Assembly: GCF_022539665.2 (NCBI RefSeq)
Contig: NC_081336.1
Location: forward strand, 3,224,001 to 3,288,000
DNA: 64,000 bases
Source of the DNA: Daphnia carinata
Lineage: Eukaryota; Arthropoda; Branchiopoda; Diplostraca; Daphniidae
Reading direction: 5' to 3'
The position numbers were made by a program, and so were the translations under genes. Positions 23,700 to 35,762 of the stretch are shown piece by piece (position 1 is the first letter of the stretch; each line of letters begins with the position of its first letter). The notes under the pieces are model-generated. The model worked only from the letters and a program-made list of their open reading frames with translations. It had not been told where the DNA came from and made no database searches.

Positions 23700-25275
23700 A
23701 AACCAACCATTAGTTGCTGGATGAGCTAACGCTTGGCTACAGGTTGACCATCAGGCGTGAAATCATTGAATATCCTCTCCGCTACTCTTGCAGATGATAT
23801 GGGAGACATACTTAATTGGCGCAAGTCCTTAACAATCGACTTAACTCTTGAAGGATCAGCTGCGAATGCTGGACTATCAGATTTACGGCTGCACATATTT
23901 TCATTCACACGACTGTTGTTGAATACAGCTGGACAGATCCTGCAAGTGGAACGTAGCTCAAACACCGAAACGACTGCAACGATATCTGAATTTCAATTAA
24001 TTAACTGAACTTGTTATCGGACGATGAACTTTGCCATGTAATCGCAGATCAGCTTGTACTGCCAGTTCCAATAAATGAGGTTCAACAAGAATGCACCAGT
24101 AGCTAGTGCAAAAACACATGCAGAATATGCATGGTGGTGAGGTGTATAAGGCTCAATTGTTGTACACTTGTCAATAGAAGGTGCACTAATGAACATCAGA
24201 CGCTAAGCCATTGAAGACACCTAAAACCAAAGAGGAAGATTTTAGTTTGAAAATATGGCTTATTGGTCTAATGATTCTATAATAACTACTTCGCTATTAT
24301 AGTTTTCACTAACTTTGATATCATTCTAAAACTCAATATCTCCCAACACCAATACCTTATAGACTTTAAGAGATGACATGAAGTCTACCAAACTTCCACA
24401 ATCCATTCCAACAGTGAGAACCAATTTCATTACATCACAACCCAGTTTTGCTTGCAGAGTGATGAGGACCTCACATTTACACAAATGAGTAACATCTTAT
24501 GTAAAATTGCAGTCTTATCGAGAAAACTCAGAAAATACCTGTGAGAAGAAAATGTTGGTAGTATGCCATATTCCAACAGAAGAGTAAAATCCAAGATTGT
24601 TCCTTGCTGAGTCATCTGCCAGTATTTCTACTCGTGCTTTGTTTTCTGTCCTTCCAAAATAAACTTGTTGGCATTTGTAACTAGGCAAATAAGCTATCAA
24701 CAGCATTGGTTTTTTGTCACTTGGCACCTGTTTGAATTCATGAAAATAACATCACATTAAAATCATTATGTACTGTTACAATTTTTTTGCTATTCTAATC
24801 ATTCTGTACGATAAAAACTTGTAAAATCATACCAGATTCCATTATGCCAATGCCAGAACACACAATAGTTACTGAATTGCCTCACGATTTCTGAATTCTA
24901 AGCAAAAACACATGCAGGTCTCTTTAACCAAACAAATAAGTTATCACACATTTGCAAACCCAAATATAAATTGATTCATATGATACAATTGGAAGACAGT
25001 ATGAGAGGCTGCCTCAAATGTTGTTAGGCTGGCATCTGGTACAATAACGGTGAAACATTAATCAATGCGTTGCCGTGTTCCAACCATAAATGTTTTAGCT
25101 TTTGGTACAGATACATCCAGTTCCTTTCGAGCTTTAGACGAAGAAACCCACCACCACTATTAAGAAAAGAAAATGATAAAACTCCCGAGGCGAAAGAAAG
25201 CTTACAGTATCTAACCAAACTTTTCCAGCGCTCGCATTGCTTCATTCTGTTGCTGGCGAAAATCTTTCGTCTTCT
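23700..25275 (-). pseudogene. Unidentified multi-exon gene or relic, minus-strand copy of the inverted pair
   Basis: Blocks match the plus-strand region 18768-20130 in inverted orientation. Read on minus, the first begins WLNPFKKKTKDFRQQQNEAM near 25270. An intron of about 60 bp can be drawn before a block reading KARKELDVSVPKAKTFM, which then stops. A block around 24720-24545 (after an AG) is open for 63 codons and contains ADDSARNNLGFYSSVGIW. A block at 24196-24014 has a hydrophobic span (ACVFALATGAFLLNLIYW). A block at 23965-23726 is open for 79 codons and is Ser/Arg-rich. It is less damaged than the plus copy, but a full frame could not be assembled. Its function is unknown. Confidence 0.5.
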
Positions 25276-25369
25276 TTTTGAACGGGTTTAACCAAGCTTG
25301 AAACTTTGCACATTCATGTGTTCCTTTGGTGTAACACTGACCTAACACCATCTATGGATAACAACGTAC

Positions 25370-26245
25370 CGTCGCCATTTACTAACAATTAACAACGTTC
25401 TCATCACATCGAACACCATCCACGAATACCGTGAATATTCTCAATACCATGCATGCCACCTATCAACAACATTAAATACTGATTACTTTTAGCGCCACCT
25501 ATCAACAACTATAAATACTGATTACCTTAAACAGAGATTATTTTAACGCCACCTATCAATAACAAATACTGAATATCTTCAGCGCCACCTATCAACAACA
25601 TTAAATACAGATTACCTTTAGTGTCGCCTATCAACAATATATACTGATTACTTTAAACACCACCTATCAAGAACAATAAACACTGATTACCTTCAACGCT
25701 ACCTATGAAAACATTAAATATTCATCACCTTGAATGCCACCTAGTTTTAACGTAATATCCATTTTCGAAGTCATTTATGAATAACGTAACTATTCATTCT
25801 TCGGCGCCATCTATGTTTACCAGTACCATCTATTCTTCAGCGCCATCTATGTTTACCATTACCATCTATTCTTCAGCGCCATCTATGTTTAGTGGTACCA
25901 TCTATTCTTCAGCGCCATCTATGTTTAGTGGTACCATTATTCTTCGGCACCATCTATGTTTAGTGGTACCATTATTCTTCGGCACCATCTATGTTTAGTG
26001 GAACCATTATTCTTCGGCGCCATCTATGTTTAGTGGAACCATTATTCTTCGGCGCCATCTATGTTTAGTGGTACCATTATTCTTCGGCGCCATCTGTTTA
26101 GCGGTACGTTCTGCGCCATCTATGTTTAGCGGTACCATCTATTCTTTGGCGCCATCTATGTTTAGCGGTACCATCTACTCTTCAACGCCACCAATGAATA
26201 CCGTTAATATTCATTACCTTCATCATCACCTGGGAATAGCGTTAT
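25370..26245 (+). repeat. Minisatellite with two related unit types (about 39-60 and 32-36 bp)
   Basis: The first part (about 25440-25770) has loose units containing 'cgccacctatcaacaac' plus 'taaatactgattac'. The second part (about 25795-26190) has tight units built as 'tattcttc(a/g)gcgccatct' followed by 'atgtttagtggtacc'. One frame therefore reads as repeats of the type IYSSAPSMFSGT, but this is repeat-driven and not a gene. The core 'gcgccatct' or 'gcgccacct' is common to both unit types and also occurs alone elsewhere in the window. Confidence 0.88.
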
Positions 26246-28440
26246 CATTCGTTCTCTTCACACCCTCTTAGGATCGGCTTAAACGTGTCATTTGTGAAAA
26301 CAAAGACGATAAAGGCGCCACAGAATCGTGGATTTATCTTGTTTCCACGACAAAAATGCAACTGAATCCGCAAATGAAGTGATGAAGTTTTCCAGTAGGG
26401 AGGAACTGTTTTCAAACACCATCTGCTGAGCAACTGTTTCCAACTACGGTGAGCAAATGTTTTTAACTCCATCAGCAGCACTAGGAGACTAAGAAATTTT
26501 GTTTGTTATATCACTGCTTTTTAAATTAAAATTTTAAAAGTCTATAGTTCTTATTTCAAATCCAAAATTAGCCGATCAAAAAAAAAAGCAAATTGCAAAA
26601 CAGGTTGTAATAGAACATAACAATACTACGAACACTATTGATGGTCCTTACCATTCCTTGACATCTCGCATAATCGCTTTCACGTGAGACGTGTTAGTTG
26701 ACTGTCTATTGTTAGCGGATGTAAGGAAATACACCAGCTAACATCTCGTCTGCATGACAATCTGAAACAGAAATATACGTGTAACAAAAGGTATGGTACC
26801 TTGCTTGAGGAGACACCGGACGAGAATGAGTCACGCACAAAAGCTTCTATACACTGGATCAAAGTCAATTCACTCTTCTATTTCCATTGCGCTTCCTCAA
26901 CTCTCATCGTACTTTTTTCCAACTTTTTGTCAGGTTTCTGGGTAACAGTCGGTAAACGGAAAGTGAAAACGTCAAAAATAAAAGATACCAACACCCACGA
27001 CTATACATGTCTAGCGTAGGTTTGATGAAAATTAAAACTGGGATAAAGCTGATTAATAAATAGACAACATCCGACGATAAACACACAAAGAACTTTACGA
27101 AATATGAACAACATACCGTCAACGGTAAAGGAGTATAGGAATGAAGATCAACTACCTCGATTGTGTATCCTTTTTTTTTTTTTTAAAGAACTGTATAGCA
27201 GCTGCAGCAACCACATCTCAATTCAACTGGGGAGAATTATCCTGAATAAACAAAAAATTCAGTACATCAGGTATGGCATAAGAATTAACTGAAAAGTTTA
27301 CATCCCTTTTAGCATTGCCAGGATCGGAAACCTGAAAGAATGGCGGTAATCATGCATGTTGATTTCTTATGAACGATTGTCGATTATGTTCAGGAAAAAT
27401 GGGTCGATACTAGTGGAAACAGAATAGAGCAAACACAAAAAAAAAATTCAAATGAATTCGTTAATGATCACTGTAGTTACATTTCTGCTGGCATTACTAT
27501 AACAGATCCAAGTATTTCATCATTTTATTATTCCAGCACTAGGATACGAGGCACATCCAAAAATCTGTGAGAGAAAAAAAAAAAAAAAAAACTAAATAAA
27601 ACAAATAAAATTCATTAATACAACGTCAACAAATATTACCTTTCCATTCCTGGCGTTGGAAAATGTACTTGACATAAATTTGGACGAAACAATATCATAC
27701 TTTGAAAGTATCTTTTTTCCATTCCACTCACTGTAGTTAAAAACAAAATCAATATTATCCTACAGTAATTTTTTTTTTAAAATTACCCTTATTTTAGCAT
27801 CGCCACAATCTTTAATAACTGAAGTTGCTCTAAACTTCTTTGGCCTTAAAAACATATACAAACATGATGGAAATCCTTTATGCGATAAATGGTAACACTT
27901 GCCTGGGCAGTTAGTTCATCAATAATTACTAATGCCAATGCCGCATTGTGACGGCAAACCCCTCACTTTAGGCTCTAGACAAACACGGTTCAAACACTAG
28001 TTAAGATCTGAAACGTGCTGTATAGCCAATGGTTATGGATGAGATTGACAAAATCTAATCCCAAGTCGAACTTGAACGCCAATAATTTTTTCCTTTCACA
28101 TGAACAAATCCTTTTTTCTAGTAATCTCTTCAATTTTCCTAAAAAATACCTCTTTAAATTCCTGCCAGAAGTTCAGACTGTATCATGGTTTTTACATCAG
28201 CAACACACTATAGATCTGGAAAACAGCTAACAGTAAGGATTACTAATCAAATATAAAAAATTTTAAACTGAATTAAAACAAGATTCAAGTGAGGTTAAGA
28301 AAAATTAAGGAGAAATATAGGATTTTAAGTTTAAAAGAAACTAACAGCCTACATTCATAAATGAAAGAAAAATTGGTCCATCAGAAGCAACTAACAACTT
28401 CAACATCACAATCAGTGTCATACCTGTGAAAGAAGTTGCA
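26246..28440. other. AT-rich spacer, nothing convincing
   Basis: Open frames are short, and runs of A or T occur at 26579, 27170 and 27573. Some stretches look like splice-bordered exons on minus, but no chain of exons could be built. Confidence 0.35.
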
Positions 28441-28445
28441 TTTAG

Positions 28446-28580
28446 TTTCCATGGTTGATCCAAACACATGCAGCATGTTTGTTATTGCCAACAAAATAGT
28501 TGTATGACTCCATAGCTGGAATTACAATGGGCTCTGTTTTCCTGAACAGCTTGAATTCTCCTGGCATAAATCTCTCCTGT
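28446..28580 (-). other. Possible minus-strand exon, unidentified
   Basis: On the minus strand an AG-bordered stretch after a T-rich tract reads ERFMPGEFKLFRKTEPIV and IPAMESYNYFVGNNKHA, ending at a stop after HGN. Its composition is protein-like. No family was recognised and no partner exon was found. It may be a relic of the gene debris seen throughout 16-31 kb. Confidence 0.25.
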
Positions 28581-28853
28581 TGAAGTTGTCAAATACAAAT
28601 GCAGACATCTAAATGAAAAACAAAAAATTAATAGTTTAAATGGAAATACTTCATAAATACCCAAAAGGATAGTTTGTTGGCACCTAATAAGAAATACTAG
28701 TCCTTTTAGCCCAAGTTATATCGAGAATACATTTTTAAAAAAAGTTTTCACAGAACACATTTCTGTTATAACAGCTAATTAAAAGCTGTATCATTCCAAT
28801 CACATAGATAGAATGAATTTTTTCAGATATAACAGCAAGTGATGTAATACCAA

Positions 28854-29140
28854 AGATATGCTTTAACAACGATAATCCAAAAGTAGTTACCAAATTGAAG
28901 CCAATGAAATTCAATAACTATTTTCTGCTAGATGGTTGCAACACGTGCATCGTGGAAACACTGTTGGTACAATCATTAAAACAAATCGTACACACTTTAA
29001 TGCCCGAGATGCTTTAACAACGATCATTCAAACATCTTTACCCAATTGCGCGAAATGGAGACAGAATTTTTTCTTCTGGCTAGGTGCGACACGTGCATAA
29101 TGGAACCAATGCTAAGTTTCACAACACAGAAACCAATCTA
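28854..29140. repeat. Diverged tandem duplication of about 150 bp
   Basis: Two adjacent units begin with 'gctttaacaacgat' (28859 and 29010). They share 'accaaattg'/'acccaattg', then 'tctgctagatgg'/'tctggctaggtg', then 'caacacgtgcat'/'cgacacgtgcat' in the same order. About two thirds of the bases match by eye. Confidence 0.65.
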
Positions 29141-29441
29141 ATTAACTACCTTCCGCGTTGTCTCATGATTCAACGGCCACCTGGTGGTGTCAACTGTTAT
29201 CAGCGCCTCTAGTTTGTAATGCCTGCAAAACAACTTGAGCTACGCGTGTTAAGCTCCACAGATGGCGTAAACGCAGTACGTGACAGTTTTGGCCACCACT
29301 TTTTGCGTACATCGCTCTTTAACAGCAAGCTTCACACCTGATAAAGTAAGGTTACGGTTAGCCAGTTAACATACCAGATTAAGCGATTTAAATACCAGAA
29401 CTTTACCAGAATCAAGAATATCCCTCGCCGGAAATAAAGCC

Positions 29442-30470
29442 CTAGAGTCCAACTACAAGACGAACGCACTTGATAAAGATTTCTTCGTCACCGATTTTTT
29501 GGCCAATAAAAATTTTACTATTTCTTCTCCCACGATATGCAATCCGTGCCGTATGTTCTTCCTCTGCCTGCCTGATGTCCTTTATTAAAACAGAAAATGA
29601 TATGAGAGAAAATGATTTATACACAGGAAGTGTATATAAAAAGCAGTTTAAAGTATTAATTTTTATAAGTATCACAGTGGAAAAGTTGTTTTCCAATCCT
29701 TATGTTGTAGACAGGAATTAGCCAACTTTTAAGAAGTTCCTGTGCTTGTACAGCTCTTCAGACAGGAGGACAAATACAGCAGAATAACTGCATGCACACC
29801 TGTAGCTTTCCTACTGAAAATGCCTACCTATAAAAATGACATGAAACATAATACAGTAAAACATTACACATCTTTTGAAAAAGAGAAAAGTAATACAAGG
29901 GCACAAGCTAAAAGACGGTAGGGTGCATTTCTCTGATCTCTTGTAGTTGTGTTTTATTCAGACAACATGAAAAATCCCTTTCCATATATTCTGCAACAAC
30001 TGCCTGAAAAAAAGAATGGAAAAGGATTGATTAGCAAAATATAAAAGTTCTGAAGTTGATTGCATATGCTTGTAAACAATTAAGATGGAAGTCCAGAATG
30101 ATTCTTATTTGAAAAAGACATGTTATTCAACTGAACTTTTTTTTATCAGCTAAAACACTGTGACTGTAATTACTATGATGGTACAGGCATCCTGGAAATG
30201 TTAGATGAAATAAAGTTAAGTAAAATACATACATAAAATACAGAAGAATGGAAATTAGCAAATTTTTTAAAAACTGTTTTAGCCAATTGGAATGATACGC
30301 TTCCTTTGGTATCTTTCTTGAAATGCATCATTCTTAACCATTTTGTCCTTATAATAAGATTACCTAACAAATAAAATTTCTACAAAATTAACTTTTAAAA
30401 AACTCACCAAAGCTTTTAGCATTCCATTTCCACTGGCAACCAAATCCTTTGCCAAAATGTTTGGAAGACC
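29442..30470 (-). other. Unidentified minus-strand exon-like blocks
   Basis: Three blocks on the minus strand look coding. The block at about 30467-30405 reads DLGLPNILAKDLVASGNGM and LKAL, then a GTGAGT donor. The block at about 30002-29919 follows an AG and reads AVVAEYMERDFSCCLNKTQL up to a stop after HPTVF. The block at about 29587-29450 follows an AG and reads DIRQAEEEHTARIAYRGRR and further to VVGL. The first two join in phase 0. An in-frame stop lies just upstream of the first. No family was recognised; this could be a small gene or a relic. Confidence 0.3.
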
Positions 30471-33380
30471 CAGGTCAAATGTTTACAACTTTGGAAGATC
30501 CCAATCAAACATTTACAACTCTGGAAAAACAAATAAAAAATTTATAACGTTGAGATATAATGAAACAAAATATGCTGCTTTGCTCCTCCCAACTCTCACT
30601 AACACATACCATTATCTCATTTTCATGGGCGTTGTTTGTTTGAATTACAGAATCGACGGAAAGATGTGTAAGGCAAACATATAAAGCTCAACAAAACTCT
30701 TGCAATTTGCAACTGGTAAGGCTACTATTAAAATTGTACTTTCGGAATGAAGATCAAAGGTCTTCAAGACAGAATCTCCCAACGACGAACCGCCAAGGCC
30801 CGATCAAAAACATGCAGCAAACATGTACGTGGGCTTCACTTGCTTTGCCTTCCCTATTTGGAGCACGCACAAAAGTGAAAAAGCATCTTTGCATTGTGCC
30901 AACATGCTCTCTGTCACGAAACAACATCCAATCGTCTCCGACAAGACCCGAATAAAAAATGAACATGCAAAACACCCTACCCACTCGCGGGAAATAGTGC
31001 CAGGTTGTCAGATTTCAGAAATCGTGAACACCGTGAATGCTCGCCATCTATTGACAAAAATATCGTGAAAGCGGTTCCTGTGTTGGTTATGTAAGCTTTC
31101 TGGGCGGAATTTCTCTCGTGAAACTTTTCTTTTCGCGCTCCACTCCATCTGTATGTCCTGCATAACCGGATAAAACAAGTCTGCTCAGAAGCCATCTGCC
31201 TCCACGTCAATTGCTATCAGCTAACAAACAAAAATTATTTGACTTTATCGAAGTCTTTAAGACTTTGGGAATTTCGAACGTTATCGCCAACGGTTATGGC
31301 AAATTCAACACCTCGTCGCAGACCATTTGATGCGTTTTATTTTCTATGAGACAAGAGGATGGCACTGTTGCTTCGTTCATCCACCTTTAGCGGATGCGCT
31401 CTAGATCCCTTCTTTCTGGATTTATCCGGAGTGTATAGTTTCAATAAGATCGTCAGTACTGGTCTAGAAACGTTTGTTATTGTGCTCACCTATTGATTAA
31501 AGCCATCCCAGCAATCAGAAACGATTTATGAAATTTTGTTCTGAAATGAAACGCTCAAATTTTGTGCCAGGGGTACGAGGATGTTTCCATTCAAAAGGAA
31601 GTTGGTCACTTCGGAAGAATGTTCCGAAAAATCCATTATGTGGTCGCCGTTTTTTTTTTTTTGGAAATTTTTTCTCTCTCGGAAAAGAAAAAAAAAAGGG
31701 GGGAAACCATCACGAACTTTTAGCAGCGACTCATTGTATGTCAAACACACAAAAGCTCTGGTACGGAAAAACGGAACGTTTGGTTCACGCACACATGTAG
31801 CAGTGAACCTGTAAATAAAACATACTGGAGCTAAATGCCTCGGCTGTAACGAAATTAAGGCTAATGTCACTGCGAAAGTATCTCCCCAAAAAGGAATTAA
31901 ATACACGTTTTTTCCAATCCTACTCCTGTCTACTTTTGCCCCCATTTAGTATCTGTATACGCAATCAGCGGATGTGTACAAGGCCCCTCTTTTTTAAAGC
32001 CATCGCAAAGATTTAAGCGCTTCAGTCGCCCCTGGTCAAAACACACCCCAGTCATTCCACATTTATTGTCTAACCTTTAAAAGGCATTATAAAGAGAATG
32101 GTTTTTTTTAGTTAATTTTCTTGTTGCGCCTTTAGTCGTTGAACTGAGTGTGTACAGCTATTTTTATTAGGAGTTATTTCAGATAAGATGTCCATTTTTC
32201 TAGGCGAAATAGACATGAAAAATGTACTGGTTCTCCAAAGTCCTTATGAAAAAGTTAAATGAGGAACTAAATAATAAAAAAAAAAGGTAGTTACTTTATG
32301 AATTTAAGTACTTGTATATGAGAATGATTGACTGTACAACAAGCTAAGTATTCTCGCTCTATCACTCAAGAGATTAACACCAAACACGAAACACCTGACT
32401 GGGCAAAAATCCAACATTGTTTTAGCCGAAAGAAAATGCATGTCATTTGACCATAAGAAAAATTTAGTTCCAGACTATCAACTAGTCATATTTTTGAAGC
32501 CATTATAATTGGGAAAGAAAGGCGCAATCTTATCCTCTCATCTCACACGAATTTTTAAGGGGGAAAAACTAGAAGAACAAAAATAAAATAGAAATAGGAG
32601 TTTCGGGTCATTATACTCACGGGGCGACCAAAGTTCGTCCACATCCCCCGAAGCCCACAGTCCCGTGATGAACTCGCGAGTTGCGACCCAGATTTTCACT
32701 GCAATTTTCAAGAAATTAAATAGAGGTCAGCAGGACAAACGAAGACCTTTTTCTTGGGATGCTATTTTTATTATTTCATTGCTTCATTTTTAAACTCCAA
32801 TTTAAGGTTGATTGATTTGCGCTCCAAAGCAAGTGAAAAACCCATATGGGGATTGAGCTTAGCGGGTACTATCATTCATCTCCCTAACGCTTTCTCTTTT
32901 TTTTTTTTTTGAAGTCCGCCCAATACTGGACCAAAAGACTTGGCCAGCATGTTGTCCGTTTTCTTTAAAAAAAAAGCCATAACTAGGCCTACTTAAGGTG
33001 CATTCACACCAGATATACGTATAGCAGTGGCGAAACGAAACCAAGTAAAAATGACGAAAGGGAAGACGATAAAAAAAAAATAGTTCTATAGTTAATTGGA
33101 AGAGAACTGTGTGTCCGCAAAAGCGGAACGCGCACAGCAAAACGAGAAGAAAAAAAAACTAATAAAAAAAACAAACAAAACTGGCGGACAGCGTGCGATC
33201 ACATATTGTATAGCCACCAGGCACGGCGTTAACCTCTACAAAGCGGGACAGTTCTCTGTGTGCCTCTATACCCGATTACCAACATCACCGCTTGGACTTT
33301 TTTTTTTCTATTTGAAAGACCTACCTCCATGTACTGGATTCAGGAACCCGGATGCCAACTCCCCCCTTTCCCGTCAGAGG
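30471..33380. other. Spacer upstream of the desaturase gene
   Basis: No gene was recognised. A duplicated 30-bp phrase ('ttggaagacccaggtcaaat' / 'ttggaagatcccaatcaaac') lies at about 30461-30520. A stretch at 31454-31490 resembles the desaturase transcription-start region (see findings). Runs of T and A occur at 31651, 31690 and 32898. Confidence 0.4.
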
Positions 33381-33391
33381 TGGGAGAAATA

Positions 33392-33584
33392 TATAAAAAC
33401 GGGGAGTCTGTCGAGCTAGCTCATCACTAGTGGTCTAGAAGCTTTTGCGATCGTGTCCTGGTTATCGAGCGGTGTTCTCTGTGTGTCGAAATCCATAGCT
33501 GTTGGCGGAACGGCTACGAAAATACAATAAAGGGCCAAAAGCTGTTTGGCTACTCTTAGTCTGCCTCTGTGATCAGCCATTCAG
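33392..33584 (+). promoter_or_regulatory. Desaturase core promoter and 5'UTR exon
   Basis: TATAAAA lies at 33392-33398. About 32 bp downstream, TCACTAG at 33424 fits the arthropod initiator (TCA-K/C-T). The leader exon would run from there to 33584, where CAG/GTAAGG gives a strong donor. The acceptor ATGCAG at 34278-34283 precedes the coding exon, leaving a 699-bp intron in the leader. This is a prediction from sequence only. Confidence 0.6.
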
Positions 33585-34296
33585 GTAAGGATTTTTGAAT
33601 TTTTCACGAGTGTTCGCCAGATGTTTGGCCATATTTTTCGTAGGACGAATGTGCGGGATAAAGCGGGGTGAAAGAAAAAGGTGGAAGAGATTACATAACA
33701 CGCTAGCGTCATAGTAACATCTTTTTTGCTTTTAAGTTAAAGTCGTTTTCAACTTATAGTTCGCTAGATTTTGGCGGAATATTTTATAAAACGCAATCGT
33801 TTATTTTTAAATATTATAGAACAAACACGGTCCTGTTAAATTACCTTCACGTATGTGTGCATATTTTTTCAAGCAATCAACGGCCGGCAATAAAAATGTC
33901 CTTTTCCAATCTAAAAAAAAGAAAAGAAAAAAGGGCATATAAAATCATCTGCTTTGATTCAAGCACTTTGATTTGGTCATTGCCCCTGCAAATTGACGAT
34001 CCCCCCTGCTTTTTTTTTTGTTTTACGACTTCTAACTAAATACATTATTCACGTTGCACGGTCGCGCAATCTTGTAAGGCAATCTCCACCGTCGATAGCG
34101 TTTCCTTACCGTCTTGGTAATGGAAATAAGGCCACTTGACAATTCTCCGTTTTTTTTTTCTCTCTCTCATTTCAATTGACATTCCCCCGCCCCCCTCTAT
34201 TTTTCCTCCTTGTGGGTACGCAATCGTCATTTGATAAAAAAAAGACGTGATTTTATTTTACAACTCTGTCGATAATAATGCAGGATTTTCCCCGTC

Positions 34297-35762
34297 ATGT
34301 GGCACACTCCGGATCCCAGCGCGGATTTAGTTAGTTTGTCCATTCTGGGTGTGTTAGCCGAAGAGGACGATGACTTCAAACAACGGCAATCCAGCGCGCG
34401 TCGTAAAGTTGTTGCTAGACCCAGAAACGCCCCCCTTGTCAACACCCAGGAGGATCCGAACGGCAATCGGCAACCGCCATTGCAAATCGTTTGGCGAAAT
34501 GTATTAGTATTCATTTATCTGCACGCCGCTGCCATCTACGGCTTCTATCTCTGTTTCACGGCCGCTAAATTACCAACTTTAGTTTGGGGTGAGTGTGTAG
34601 TAGAATAACATGCGGTAAATTAGGTGACATCCATTTATTAGACATGATTATGTTATTCTTCTTTTGCACGTCTATTACAGCGTTTTCCTTGTTTATTTAC
34701 GGTGGCTTCGGAATAACGGGCGGAGCGCATCGATTATGGGCTCATCGTTGTTACAAGGCGAAATGGCCATTACGTCTGTACGCCGCCATAGGCCAAACTA
34801 TATCCGTCCAGGTGAGAAAAGCCATTCAATCGAAGGCTATTTTAATGTAACGCGGATGGCTTAATGGCTATTTAATTTTCTTCCTTATATTAAAAAAAAA
34901 AAAAGAATGACATTTACGAGTGGAGCAGAGATCATAGGGTACACCATAAATTTAGTGAAACGGACGCCGATCCGCACAACGCCCGACGCGGTTTCTTCTT
35001 CGCTCACGTTGGATGGCTGTTGTGTAAGAAACATCCCGAGGTGATACGTCGAGGTAAGACGATCGATATGAGCGACGTCCTACAAGATCCCATCGTGGCT
35101 TTCCAGCGAAAGTGAGTCATTCATATATTTTTTTTTTAATGTTTAAAACTAATTGAAACATGGCTTGAATTCTGACCTGAAGGTATTACATCCCGTTGGT
35201 GTTACTACTGGCGTTCGCCATGCCAGCGTTCGTGCCCTGGTATTTTTGGGGCGAGTCGTTCAAAACGGCTTTCTTCGTCGCCGCCATTTTTCGTTACGTT
35301 TTCACGCTCAATGTGACGTGGCTCGTGAACAGCGCCGCTCACCTGTGGGGCAGTCATCCCTACGACAAGTCAGTATACATTATCCTTCGTTTTTTCCCCC
35401 GCGTTTTGATAAAAAAAGAAATTTGATATTGCAGGGGAATCAATCCGGCCGAGAACAAGATGGTTGCGTTCCTGACATCCGGCGAAGGTTGGCACAATTA
35501 CCATCACGTTTTCCCGTGGGACTACAAATCGGCCGAATTAGGTCATTACAGCATGAACGTGACGAAGGCCGTCATCGATTTCTTTGCTTGGATCGGATGG
35601 GCTTACGATTTGAAAACCGTTCCGGAAAAGATCATTCGAAATCGCGTCCATCGAACGGGCGATGGCACTCATCCGTTCGCTTTGGAAGACAGCGAGTACA
35701 CGCTGGACGACATGACAGTTAACGATGATTTGTTTAGCGAAATCGTTCCGCAAGAACGTTAG
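34297..35762 (+). CDS. SCD: Acyl-CoA delta-9 desaturase (stearoyl-CoA desaturase type)
   Basis: Five coding exons (34297-34588, 34681-34811, 34906-35111, 35183-35368, 35435-35762) give 380 residues. The enzyme puts a cis double bond into fatty acyl-CoA, using cytochrome b5 and di-iron chemistry in the ER membrane. The three histidine boxes are all present: HRLWAH (114-119), HRVHH (151-155) and HNYHH (292-296). Hydrophobic pairs lie before box 1 (around WRNVLVFIYLHAAAIYGFYL and the next exon's SLFIYGGFG) and between boxes 2 and 3. NSAAHLWG supplies the usual extra metal ligand. Length is normal for the family. The ATG is the first in this frame after the leader-intron acceptor. A short out-of-frame ATG at 34278 is removed by splicing. 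It sits about 2.6 kb upstream of ABCH-2 on the same strand. Confidence 0.95.

Noticed and set aside
25777-26271. Open frames with repeated SSAPSMF-type peptides
   Set aside because: The unit length is a multiple of three, so the minisatellite stays open. There are no start context, splice sites or family match.
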